From contig OX337233.1 in the NCBI GenBank assembly GCA_946965045.2, positions 1,240,001-1,304,000 on the forward strand: a stretch of 64,000 nucleotides of DNA, in the 5' to 3' direction. The position numbers and the translations under genes were made by a program. Under the pieces are notes generated by a model. The model made no database searches. It saw nothing but the letters and a program-made list of their open reading frames with translations, and was not told the origin of the DNA. This stretch comes from Epithemia pelagica (taxonomy: Eukaryota; Bacillariophyta; Bacillariophyceae; Surirellales; Surirellaceae). Below are positions 21,188-30,707 of this stretch, piece after piece; the first letter of the stretch is position 1; the number at the start of each line of letters is the position of its first letter.

Positions 21188-24100
21188 CTCCCCACAATTC
21201 GTCGAATGAGGATTGTCAATTCCCTCATCACTTTCCTGGATTTTTCCTCTCCAGAATAACAAAGATCTGAGCATGGGCCAAACTGCGGCGAATTCCCAAT
21301 GTTTACTGAGGATATCGGCTGGGTTTGTCTTTCCATCTTTCCAGTAGAATGCGACGTACTTTGCAGCGATAGCTTCACGGACTCGGTGATAGGATAGGAG
21401 ATGGTGCCTCTTGGAGATGATTGAGTGTGGTGCGGTGCTATTGATAACGACAGAGCGGTTATCTCCAAACATATAACTCTTCTCTCGTAGAGGGACTCCC
21501 AAGTATCGGAGTGTAAGGCGTAGCTCCGTGATCTGATCAACTGCAGTCCTTGCGGCAACAAATTCAGATCCATACGTGGCTGTCTCCACTGTGGCTTGTC
21601 GCTTACTGTACCAGTCCACGGGTGTACCATTTACAAAATGCAGGATGGCTGTAACTGCTTTCCCAGTAACCACATCATGCATGAGATTTGCGTCGACATA
21701 ATGTATAGTTGTCACAAAACGCCCAAGTGGGGTTGGACAGTCCTCAGGGATACGTTCCTTGGCGTCCATGTATACGGTACGACTCCAATCGTATTCTTGG
21801 ATAGGTAAAGCTGATAAATCTGGCTCCCCAGTGCGGAATCTGATAGACCCATCAGGAAATGACATGAGGTATCCATAGATGCGCTTAGCTCGCTTCAAAT
21901 GACCAATCCTTGGAGCAGCTCTGAACCTTGATAGAGTCATGGTAGCAGGAAAGACATCAAAACGGCCAATGGTAATTAGCCATTGCAGTTGTCCAATAAG
22001 AGTCTGGAAATGCTGGGTCCCTTCTTCATCTAAGAGCTCAGAGTCATCGAGTTCAGGATGATTGTTAGCAATGACTGGCGGCTTTGCTTTCTTGGGTTTC
22101 TCATTGAACAATCGTTCATAGGTATCCATCATCTTCTCGATGTACCTTCGTGGGTCAGACACAAGTGTACCGTCTGGATCTTTGGTATAACGACACCCCA
22201 AGTGATACTCGATAGGTCCGACTCCTTTGAGTTTGAAGTTGTATTTTTCTGTAAAGATCTTGCAGACAGCTTCAGGGTCCATGGCAACGATAGCTAAGTC
22301 ATCAACATATACAGCGATATATTCATAACAGTCTTCTCCAGGAGCCTTCTTCATCCAAATATCAGGGTCAGCCTTGCTTGGAGAAAATCCCATATCAATG
22401 AGAACATCAAACAGTTTGTCATGCCAGCGAGCACCTGAGGATTTGAGACCATATAATGCCTTGTAGATGATCAAGATATGTCCTTCTAACTCCTTGAACT
22501 CTGGTCCTGCAATGATGAAAATCTTCTCTCCTGTCAATGCTTCTAGGTATGCGTTCCCAATATCTGCTCCCCATATTTCCATGTCGTTCATGGTTCCAAG
22601 AAATATGGCAATGCGAAGGTTGCGAATGGAGACAACCCCTGAATAGATGGTCTCAACGGGTTCCTTGGTGAGATGTCCATCTGCGACAAGTCGTGCCTTG
22701 TGCCTTCTGTCATGCTTGACATCAAAGACCAGATGTACTCTTATCTTATGATATCCTTCTGGTGCATTGGCCAATTTTCCATTAATGAGCTTGGCTTTTC
22801 CATGGTCCTTGAAAGTGTTATACGATTGGATCTGTGAGAGTTCCAATTCTGTTGCGTCTTGCCATTTCGTGTTCCCAAATTGCTTGTCTAGTTCCACTGC
22901 TTCTTCATAGGTGCGAGGTACTTGGAAACCAAACTTGTACTTGATAGAACGACGAACTTGTTTGATCCTGGATTGTTTAGCTGCTCGAATGAGTCTTTTG
23001 CTTGTCTTGACGTATCGCTTGAGATGTTTCCATCCAGGTAGATCCAGCAAACCATTTTTCTTGGCATAGATGGCGACTGTGATGGGGTCATCATTTGCAA
23101 TAAGAGATAGAGGTTCGTATGTCGTCTCCCCAGTCTCCCAATCAACAAGGACATTATATTTACTCCCTTTATAGTCTGGGTCGCTTGAGTTCAAAGGTCC
23201 TTGGTGTGCAATAACGTCTCTGAATCGGAAGAGACTATCCCCTGTCGTTTGGGCTTGATTATCCCTTTCAATGTATTCCATGAGCTGGTTGTAGGAGATC
23301 ATCTCATCAACATTGGAGTTAGACTTGCGAAAGATATATTTGAGTCGATCTTCTTGTTTGGTTGCATCTTGTTCCAGGTCGACAACTCGTTTGATTACTC
23401 GTGCTCGGTGGCGCTCCCCATTTTCTTCAATGTCACAAAGGAATGTGCGTCCAACTAAATCGTCGTAGTCAATTGTTGGCATAGGTGTGGATGGGTCTTC
23501 ACTTCTGCTGCGAATAAAGACAGTGTCACCTTGCTTGTCAGTGGGTTTATGCGGCGACTCCTCCCCTGAAGAGATATCCACACGAAGGTTGGGGGTAGTG
23601 GAGGCAACGCGACGGACAGCGGAACGGTAGATGATGACGTTGTCGGCAGTGAGGATCTTCCAAGTAAAGGCATCACCAACATTGTGGGCAAAACCAACCC
23701 AGTGGCCAATCTTCTCGTCGGGAGACGAAGGGTAAGAACCGGAGGTAGGTTCAGAAGGGTCGACACGATAGTAGACCTCATCCCAGAAAGGAAAGAAAAG
23801 GAGATGGGTAATGTCGGGTGGGGTACCGGTAAGAGCCTCAAGAGGGGTGCGGCCAGAGTGGGTGGGAGAGGAAGTGTGATTGAGGAGGTCACACACATAT
23901 TCTAAACAAAGTAACCATGCAGAAGCAGGGCAACCAGATGCATTCATGATAGCATTGGTCATACGCTTAACGGTCTGATAGCGGTTCTCAGCTTTCTTCT
24001 GGTGTTGATGATAGGGCTCGGAACGGTATTCACCAATCAGAAGGGTGCGAAGAATATCCTTGACCTTGTGGGAAATAAGTGACGAACCACCATCACTGAT

Positions 24101-26771
24101 CAAAGTCTCCATGACACCACGTGTACGAATGTTATCCTGGAGGGTATTGACGAATTGCTTGGTAGACTTGATACCATAAATGTCAGTAACCAAAGTATCA
24201 CGACCAACAAAAATCTGAGCAATCTTGCCACCATGGTTAACAGCCGGGGTGTCGGAGAAGATGGAGTCAGTGGCAACGGGTTCATGCCGTCGTGGGAGGT
24301 TAAGGATAGGATTCCGGGCCTTAAAGTGTTTCTTCAAGGTATCCTGGTCAAAGGAAATGTGTCCATGACGAGTTGTATGCTTGAACGTATCGGCGATTAC
24401 GTCTTCCGATTGCCACCCAAAGAAAGGGCGAAATTTCTTCCAGTCGTATTGTTCCTTGTAGAGTTTGTGGACAGACGCATGAAGTGTGGGGTCGTTGCCA
24501 TCTTGATCAGCATAGATGGAAAAGAAGGAAGGTGTATCGGGGCCATGATCATATGGGAGATCAAGGAGGAGATTCAAAGTGCATACAACGCGATCGGTAT
24601 ACTCCCCATATTGGTCATAGGGGTACGTTTCCATACTACCATCAGTCTCCACAGATGTCCAGTTCGGTGCAGGGTCTTGATGGGGGTCTGGATGGGTATG
24701 GTCAAGTACAGAAGGATCCCAGATATGGGGTGAAGTGAACACAATATGCGGATATTTATCCATATCGTCATCAGAAGGGATTCCCAGAGATTGAATGTAT
24801 GCAAGGCCATCCTTGATTCGTAAGGGCAATGCGCGTCCATCAAGGGTAGTAATGCGTTGTTTACCATCAACCTTGACGGATCGTTCGTCGACAGATAGGC
24901 CGAAATGTTCAAATTGCGCTGGGGCATGGATAGATAAACCCTTTCCATAGTGGGCATACTCATTGAAGATACCAATAATGGGTCCATCACTTGTATCAAA
25001 CTTGGCAGCACAGGTAACAACTGGAAGGCCAGTCAATTCATGATTGTCAATACCTACGATGGTAATATGACGTCCGGTTTTGGCAAGGATACGCATGTCA
25101 GATCCTGCAAGGCCTCCATTGGCACCTCGATCGATGAGTTGATTACCAGAAAAGGTGGATTTGCGGGAGAATAGATATCGTGACATATGAACCTTTTGCT
25201 TGTGATCAGCAGAAGACTTGAACTTGACTTTAGGACTTGATTTTGTCGTAGAAGTTGACAAGATGTTGCTGAGGTCAGATGCTGGATGATTGATATCTGT
25301 CGATGCAATAGCCTGGTGTACGAACTGGGTAACCGGATCAGAGGATGTATCGAATGGATCTTGTTCTGGTGCATCTTGATGGGTATCACCAATGTTGTTG
25401 GCATCAGGATCAGGGTCTGGTTCAGGATCAATGTCAAGAGAATGAGTTTGGACCTTGCGTGGAGTTGTCGGGGAATCTTGGACGGATTTATTGAAGTTGA
25501 CAATGATTGGCCGATCCTCTTCAGAGAGTTTAAACCATACATCTCTTGGAAGGCTGATTTTCGACGAAGTTGGGGACTTTTCGGATTGGATATTCGTGTT
25601 GTTGATCTGGTAGTCAGGGGACTCCACTGGTTCAAAAGGTTCATCCAACTGAAATTCATGTTGCTTTACATGACGACGGCGGTTAGACGCAGAAGTTCGG
25701 GTAGCTTGGTCATGGTCAAAAGCAGCATCAAGAAGCAGGCGGAAATATGATTGATAACAGAGAGACTTGGCTCCAGATTTTGTGTTGACAACGTTATCCA
25801 AGATCTTGACTCGTCTTAAATCAGGTACCTTTTCAACAGCTTGCATAAGGAAGGTCATCCTTGTATGGTCATGGATACGATCCGACAGTGGTACAAGGTT
25901 ATCCAGAAGTCGTAGCTGTTCTTGAAAATGTAGGAGAAACTGACGAGTTGTACCACGCCAAGAGTCATCCAGTCGAAGATTCGAAATGTAGCTTGTTAGG
26001 CGTAACACTTCTCGCTTAGCTAGATCAGATTCAGTGTGTAGAACATGGAGTTTCTTCAAGACGGCTCTTGCATCTTCATCATGTTCATGTTCTCGAACAT
26101 ATGCTCTTCCTTGGTCGGTTTGGATAATACGTACAAGTACAGAGTAGACAAAGACTTGTTGTTCTCGGAAAAGTAACTCTGCGCATTCGTCATCCTTGGG
26201 TACCTTGTAATCGAAATCAAGAACATTCGACAATCCCTGTGCTTTCGCAGTTGATTTGAATACACGCCAAAACGAATCAAAATATCGTTCGTCTTTGAAT
26301 GATTCAAATGCTGTTGCATCTCTTTTGGTTCCTTTCTTGAAAGCAGAGAGATCTAACATGGATTGAGATGTTGTAGAGGATGTAGTGGGAGATCGGGATG
26401 ATACGGAGTGTGCAGGTGATTTCAGAGGAGAAACTGGGTCTTGGTTCATACCAGACTTGGTAAAGTCGGTGTTGATCCTCCAATCGTCATATTGGTCCCT
26501 CGTGAGGTTCATCCATGTAGCACGGGGTAGTTTTCCATGTTGGAGTTGCCGTTGTTGTAGTAACCAATATGCCATTAGTTTGAGTTGTAATCTTGTACTT
26601 GTCTGTAGGTCGTTGACTTGTTTTCCAACCTTGTATTGCATGAGATCCTTGAGTGTCTCCTCGGGATCAGTTGCAACATGGTCGAGGACATGAAGGATAT
26701 GTTCAAAACCATGATGTCGCATCCACTTTTGAAGTGATTGGGCTCGTTCATCATTACAACCAAAGATGCCT
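20591..26771 (-). mobile_element. Ty1/copia LTR retrotransposon, 5'-truncated (CoDi-like)
   Basis: Contains a full gag-protease-integrase-RT-RNase H frame and one LTR. At about 26,772 the sequence switches to a block that is also present at 44,684-45,945, where no copia body follows. The original 5' LTR and gag leader are therefore missing or replaced. The DRGANG protease motif and the gag type suggest a diatom CoDi lineage. The long uninterrupted frame implies a young copy despite the damaged 5' end. Confidence 0.85.
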
Positions 26772-26905
26772 TCAGTGTAAAAAGATGCAACAATAACCAT
26801 CGGTAATCGGTATAAGGTATTATGAGCACCTCTGGGTTTGATATGATACCGATTGAGATGCTGGGCAAGCATCAAAATGCAAAAGAGCCAAAGGGCATCG
26901 GTCAA
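21182..26905 (-). CDS. Copia Gag-Pol polyprotein
   Basis: One uninterrupted frame of 1,907 codons. In order: gag-like helical region; aspartic protease near 25,120 with DRGANG where most copia elements have D(T/S)GA; DDE integrase (VATDSIF, LISDGGSS near 24,090, then AENRYQTVKRMTNA); reverse transcriptase (WGADIGNAYLEA, ALYGLKSSGARWHD, YVDDLAI near 22,300); RNase H (VYMDAKE, YGSEFVAARTA, FGDNRSV, KTNPADILSKH). The first ~44 codons (26,772-26,905), including MLAQHLNRYHIKPRG, belong to a separate repeat found also at 42,643-44,817, so the native gag start has been lost or replaced. The frame begins at a non-ATG codon; the first ATG is at 26,875. Confidence 0.9.
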   Translation of the reverse strand: MTDALWLFCILMLAQHLNRYHIKPRGAHNTLYRLPMVIVASFYTEGIFGCNDERAQSLQKWMRHHGFEHILHVLDHVATDPEETLKDLMQYKVGKQVNDLQTSTRLQLKLMAYWLLQQRQLQHGKLPRATWMNLTRDQYDDWRINTDFTKSGMNQDPVSPLKSPAHSVSSRSPTTSSTTSQSMLDLSAFKKGTKRDATAFESFKDERYFDSFWRVFKSTAKAQGLSNVLDFDYKVPKDDECAELLFREQQVFVYSVLVRIIQTDQGRAYVREHEHDEDARAVLKKLHVLHTESDLAKREVLRLTSYISNLRLDDSWRGTTRQFLLHFQEQLRLLDNLVPLSDRIHDHTRMTFLMQAVEKVPDLRRVKILDNVVNTKSGAKSLCYQSYFRLLLDAAFDHDQATRTSASNRRRHVKQHEFQLDEPFEPVESPDYQINNTNIQSEKSPTSSKISLPRDVWFKLSEEDRPIIVNFNKSVQDSPTTPRKVQTHSLDIDPEPDPDPDANNIGDTHQDAPEQDPFDTSSDPVTQFVHQAIASTDINHPASDLSNILSTSTTKSSPKVKFKSSADHKQKVHMSRYLFSRKSTFSGNQLIDRGANGGLAGSDMRILAKTGRHITIVGIDNHELTGLPVVTCAAKFDTSDGPIIGIFNEYAHYGKGLSIHAPAQFEHFGLSVDERSVKVDGKQRITTLDGRALPLRIKDGLAYIQSLGIPSDDDMDKYPHIVFTSPHIWDPSVLDHTHPDPHQDPAPNWTSVETDGSMETYPYDQYGEYTDRVVCTLNLLLDLPYDHGPDTPSFFSIYADQDGNDPTLHASVHKLYKEQYDWKKFRPFFGWQSEDVIADTFKHTTRHGHISFDQDTLKKHFKARNPILNLPRRHEPVATDSIFSDTPAVNHGGKIAQIFVGRDTLVTDIYGIKSTKQFVNTLQDNIRTRGVMETLISDGGSSLISHKVKDILRTLLIGEYRSEPYHQHQKKAENRYQTVKRMTNAIMNASGCPASAWLLCLEYVCDLLNHTSSPTHSGRTPLEALTGTPPDITHLLFFPFWDEVYYRVDPSEPTSGSYPSSPDEKIGHWVGFAHNVGDAFTWKILTADNVIIYRSAVRRVASTTPNLRVDISSGEESPHKPTDKQGDTVFIRSRSEDPSTPMPTIDYDDLVGRTFLCDIEENGERHRARVIKRVVDLEQDATKQEDRLKYIFRKSNSNVDEMISYNQLMEYIERDNQAQTTGDSLFRFRDVIAHQGPLNSSDPDYKGSKYNVLVDWETGETTYEPLSLIANDDPITVAIYAKKNGLLDLPGWKHLKRYVKTSKRLIRAAKQSRIKQVRRSIKYKFGFQVPRTYEEAVELDKQFGNTKWQDATELELSQIQSYNTFKDHGKAKLINGKLANAPEGYHKIRVHLVFDVKHDRRHKARLVADGHLTKEPVETIYSGVVSIRNLRIAIFLGTMNDMEIWGADIGNAYLEALTGEKIFIIAGPEFKELEGHILIIYKALYGLKSSGARWHDKLFDVLIDMGFSPSKADPDIWMKKAPGEDCYEYIAVYVDDLAIVAMDPEAVCKIFTEKYNFKLKGVGPIEYHLGCRYTKDPDGTLVSDPRRYIEKMMDTYERLFNEKPKKAKPPVIANNHPELDDSELLDEEGTQHFQTLIGQLQWLITIGRFDVFPATMTLSRFRAAPRIGHLKRAKRIYGYLMSFPDGSIRFRTGEPDLSALPIQEYDWSRTVYMDAKERIPEDCPTPLGRFVTTIHYVDANLMHDVVTGKAVTAILHFVNGTPVDWYSKRQATVETATYGSEFVAARTAVDQITELRLTLRYLGVPLREKSYMFGDNRSVVINSTAPHSIISKRHHLLSYHRVREAIAAKYVAFYWKDGKTNPADILSKHWEFAAVWPMLRSLLFWRGKIQESDEGIDNPHSTNCGEC

Positions 26906-26918
26906 TTGACCAAATTTT

Positions 26919-27534
26919 TAGAGGTGGCTCCAGCAACAGCTCATCTCTGCTGGAGCTAGGTAAGCGCTGGAGACGTCTCTGCTGGAGCTAGGTAAGCGCG
27001 TCCGCTGGAGAAAAGACTACCTGTGCTACCATGATGAAAATACTTAGCTACTCCTAGAAGCTAGTGAATCTATCTTGTGGTGAGAACACATGTTCCCAAT
27101 TTTCACGTAAAAAAGGTAAATCTGTAACGGTGGAAGGGTCCAGTGATGCTTGTTTCGCAGATGTGATCAGTCCTGCAATACTGAACGACCTTTCGGAAGA
27201 GGCAGCAGTCGCAGGCAATGCAAGATATTTTCTTGCTAGGCACCAAATGTTGGGATCTTGACTTACTTTCATCTTCCACATGATGCTCTTCCACCTTTGA
27301 TGAGTCATCATTATCATTGCAATCAGACATTGTGGAAAGCAGTGTGGAGCAAATGAATGGCATAGGGTCAGTCATGACCAGTGCGGAGCAAATGAATGAC
27401 ATGCAACAGTCAGAGACCAATGTAGCGCTTACCTGCTTACCTTTCCAGCAACAGAAAATCTCTGCTGGAGTTTCTCCAGCGCTGGATCTCCAGCGCTGGA
27501 GCTTCGCGTCCGCTTACCGCTGGAGCCACCTCTA
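26919..27534 (-). mobile_element. hAT-derived element, copy 1, with 8-bp TSD
   Basis: A 616-bp element with terminal inverted repeats TAGAGGTGGCTCCAGC, flanked by the direct repeat CAAATTTT (26,911-26,918 and 27,535-27,542), as expected for hAT 8-bp target-site duplications. Inside, the minus-strand frame 27,054-27,317 encodes the C-terminal hAT dimerisation region (LPATAASSERSFSIAGLI, then FLRENW). The catalytic part is absent, so this is an internally deleted, non-autonomous derivative. GCTGGAG/CTCCAGC subterminal motifs are repeated near both ends. Confidence 0.9.
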
Positions 27535-27661
27535 CAAATTTTGTCCGATGCCCGATAAAATAGATATCCTTATGCCTTATGCCCATTACCTCGGTTTTGT
27601 TGGCCAAGTCGCGGTAAAGTCGCGCCTTCTGATGGCCATTTGGCCGACAATTTTGCGATGA

Positions 27662-27929
27662 CTAGTGTCTAGTCTACCTCCGGGTACCCTACGTAGAAAG
27701 CCTAGGAGTACCAGAAATTCAAATCTGGAACATAAATTTTTCTTTAAAAAGTTTGGCCGATTCGACCACTGAACATATCAAAAAATTCCTCATATTCGAT
27801 TTCCTGTAGAGAATTTTTACCCCAAGCCTTGAAAACCACTTTGAAAATTGAGTGATTTTCCGTTGCGTAGGAAAATGTACTGGGGTATACTTGTCCTCAC
27901 CATGAGGACAGCGGTAGACTAGACACTAG
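27662..27929. mobile_element. 268-bp MITE-like element, copy 1
   Basis: Bounded by 17-bp perfect inverted repeats (CTAGTGTCTAGTCTACC and its complement), with weaker outer similarity between GATGGCCATTTGGCC and GGCCGACTGGCCATC. It has no coding capacity. The same element lies in the second block at 45,574-45,840. Confidence 0.75.
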
Positions 27930-28034
27930 AAACTAGAAATAGTCGACGTCGGTAGCTCCGTTGTAATTGACAATGATCCGCGTCTTGAAAATTATGTTGG
28001 CCGACTGGCCATCAGAATTTCTGGTAGGCTAGCT

Positions 28035-28464
28035 CCCCCCGACTTTGGGGGGGCCCAGGCAGGCGAAGGGGGAAAGGGAAGGGGGGAAAGGAAGGACTTG
28101 CCATAGGATGAGGGATTCCACTTCCTAACGGGAAACCGATATAACCGTCGCCAATTTTTAGTCTTGGTATATCTTGAGTACACTAATTTCTATAGTGATC
28201 ATTTTTGTGGAGGGAGTTAAATGAGGAATGACAAATCCCCCGCGTCTGGGGGACTGGGCATAATTCGAACTTTCTAACTACCCAATCAAATCTTGCCATA
28301 AAAAAATGAGCGACAGAAACAGACAGATCCTCAGTACCAAGCTTTCTACACAGGAATCACGTATGTACCTGGCTACGTGAAATTTGTACCGGAAAATCGC
28401 TTGATTCTCAGTATAACACAAACAGTAGTACGAAAGACCGTGGACATCTCACCATCCACATTTC
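28035..28464. other. Purine-rich spacer, no gene recognised
   Basis: Starts with a strongly G/A-rich run (28,046-28,100) next to the duplicated block. No coding or RNA feature recognised. Confidence 0.4.
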
Positions 28465-28942
28465 AGGCCGTTCCTTGATATTCTGCAAAAACAAAAATCG
28501 ACACATGACATCACCTTTTTGTAGACAATTGCGCGACACGCCCTCCTTTGGCATTTACAAAACCAAAACCTATAACCGCACTTTTTCCCCCAAGGCCCCC
28601 AATAGTCCCCATATTCACTTTGATTATTTAAGGACTAAAATTATCAAAGTTGGACATTGGGAGCTTCCTCTTCATTGAGGTTAGGGGGACCGTTGGAGTC
28701 GAACGCGCGCCGTTCAAATCCTTAACCGTCATTTTTGTTTCTGTAGGGCCCAATGTACACTAGCAAGAAGAAAGCACTATCCCTAATGTCTGTTCAGCTT
28801 TTGCCGGCCTGCAAAAGTTGGACCCAACTTTTGCAGCTGAAACAGAAACAGCGTCGAACCCGGATTTGACGCCATATTTCCGGGTTTCTCGTGACGTGTC
28901 ACGCTCCAACTTTTGTTTTTGCAGAATATCAAGGAACGGCCT
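28465..28942. mobile_element. MITE-like element with ~33-bp inverted repeats
   Basis: The left end AGGCCGTTCCTTGATATTCT with following GCAAAAACAAAA is mirrored as a reverse complement at 28,910-28,942. The total length is 478 bp. An internal perfect hairpin (TGCAAAAGTTGG, 2-nt loop region, CCAACTTTTGCA) lies at 28,810-28,835. There is no transposase frame. Confidence 0.75.
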
Positions 28943-29250
28943 CATTCCTCATAATTTGGTATCAAAAACCAGTGATTACACCGAAGACACAACACCATCA
29001 TCACTCCATCCGTTCCCACCACCATAGCGTTCCCATCACCATAGCGTTGCCATTGCGTTGTCATACCGTTGTCACCACCACCAACAACAACAAGCCGAAA
29101 GCCACAGCGGCACAAAAAGTAAGTGTTTCCCTCGCCGATGGATGTGATGACAACAGTAACTAACCTTTGCTTTCTTCCATGTTTACAGGAAAAGTGGAGT
29201 GCAGTAAGGTTGCGACCGATTGATTTGTCTGCTAACTTACGATCCAAACC

Positions 29251-29841
29251 ATGAATAATCCGGCGTCCCCAAGTAGTAGCGACTCTTCTTGTGGAGGGAG
29301 ATCGGTCAATGAAAAGAAAGCATGGCCACCGCAAGACGGCGACACAAAGCCCTTTGTCGTTGATGATTTTAATGTTCCCATTGATGTGGACTTGACCCAA
29401 ATTGAGTTTCTCTCCTTGGATGATCCTGCATTCTTTTTCATCTATGCATCAGACATTGAAATCCACACCGCATTAGGTGTTCCAGGAGCTCCGGTGGGTC
29501 AAGGAGCAACGCCGGCATTGTCCGCAGCTGCGTTCAAGGCGTTCGTTGTGGCGGAGTTTGGAGCCGTCGTCAACATGAATGTTTGCGGTGTTGCTCGATT
29601 GCCTCCTGCGGCTGGAAATTCAGACTCAGCCTTCCAACGACTTTCCAATGCAGAGGCAACAACTCTTACGAACCGCAGTATATTCTATCACTTGCAATGG
29701 GTCGCCTCTGTGGATAACACTGTAGGAGCAAGCACAGGGATTGTCTATGAAATGACGCCGAGCCCCGGGGGAGCGGCTGGAGGCGGTCGGAGCCCACAGG
29801 CACAACAGACCCGCCGACTCATCTACTTTGTTCCTCCATAA
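29251..29841 (+). CDS. Hypothetical protein, 196 residues
   Basis: A clean ATG frame (accATGAAT) encoding 196 residues. The N-terminus is polar and Ser-rich. The centre is an ordered-looking region with acidic and hydrophobic alternation (DLTQIEFLSLDDPAFFFIYA, then an Ala-rich helix). The C-terminus is Gly/Pro-rich and ends RRLIYFVPP. No signal peptide, membrane segment or known domain is recognised. The upstream sequence contains a possible 5' intron (GTAAGTG at 29,120, acceptor CAG near 29,190) that would place a leader exon just outside the MITE at 28,465-28,942. Function unknown. Confidence 0.5.
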   Translation: MNNPASPSSSDSSCGGRSVNEKKAWPPQDGDTKPFVVDDFNVPIDVDLTQIEFLSLDDPAFFFIYASDIEIHTALGVPGAPVGQGATPALSAAAFKAFVVAEFGAVVNMNVCGVARLPPAAGNSDSAFQRLSNAEATTLTNRSIFYHLQWVASVDNTVGASTGIVYEMTPSPGGAAGGGRSPQAQQTRRLIYFVPP

Positions 29842-30350
29842 GGCAACATGGAAATGCCTCTCTGAACATGCTAGCCATTTTGATTGCAAACCTCTATCAC
29901 GATATGGGTACGGGCAAGGCAGTTTCAGGCTGTTGACGAGATTCATAACTACAATGTAAATAAATATTCTATCGTTTTGTTTCGGAAGAGGTTGGTTGGG
30001 AGGACGGCGGAGCCGCTTTCGTGAAGTTTCTGAGGGCAGAGGAGAAAAGTTCCCTTATGTTGCAACCGTCGTTTCGCATCACCATCAATATTGATTGGAA
30101 TTTGCTTCGTCGTGAATCCATTGTACGAGTTGCTGTGCAGCGGCAATGGATGCGTTTGTGGAATCCGTCGGATTCGTACCAGGTGTGGTATCATCCACAG
30201 TTGTGGAATCGTCGGGTGGTACTGGTGAAGAGGAGTAAGTGAAGTCGTTTGGTGTCTCTTGATTTTCTAGCTCTTCATCCGTCTATGATGGAAGAGAGAA
30301 AGAGTTGTTACGTCCTGTGAAGGTGGATCTGCCGTCATTCTACTCATTTC
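29842..30350. other. Intergenic, no confident gene
   Basis: Only short frames without recognisable features between the 196-residue gene and the dispersed repeat region. Confidence 0.4.
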
Positions 30351-30514
30351 GTGGGTCGTCTGTGCAGTCTCGTCCGTGATTTTGTCTTTTTCCTTGTCGT
30401 CGATCGTTTACGGGAAGAACGCGATTTGTTGACCAAGGCGTTTTCCATCATGGGAGTTAGTCAAAAAGTTGACGAAGACAAACGATTGCTCAGTCGGGTT
30501 GAGCGGCTCGAAGA

Positions 30515-30680
30515 TGGTAAAAAGGTCGGCCATGCATCAACTGTCATCAGCACGGCTGACAAGTGCAACGTTATACCAAGAGATGTTGCATCAACTGTCA
30601 TCACCACGGCTGAAAAGTGCAACGGTATACCAAGAGATATTGGTGGCAACCCCATCAAATTTAGATGGTTCTCGTTTTAG
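30515..30680 (+). repeat. Dispersed repeat, copy 2, with internal tandem duplication
   Basis: This is the relative of 8,692-8,812. Here a ~54-bp unit (GCATCAACTGTCATCA...AAGAGATGTT) is present twice in tandem, while the first copy has one. It lies inside a 109-codon plus-strand frame (30,351-30,680), VASTVITTAEKCNGIPRD being the repeated peptide. That frame may be a degenerate gene remnant. Confidence 0.75.
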
Positions 30681-30707
30681 TATGCCTACCCAGTAGTCTT
30701 GATGCAC

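Larger units (their letters stand above)
26772..28034. repeat. 1.26-kb duplicated block, copy 1 (copy 2 at 44,684-45,945)
   Basis: The two copies are almost identical over their whole length, including a nested hAT derivative and a small 268-bp inverted-repeat element. Copy 1 begins inside the copia frame at TCAGTGTAAAAAGATGC and ends at GGTAGGCTAGCT. Flanks differ on both sides. This is either a family of composite mobile elements or a segmental duplication. Confidence 0.92.

Noticed and set aside
28690..28735. Possible tRNA T-arm (GTTCGA-like and GTTCAAATCC sequences)
   Set aside because: No acceptor or anticodon stem could be built on either strand.
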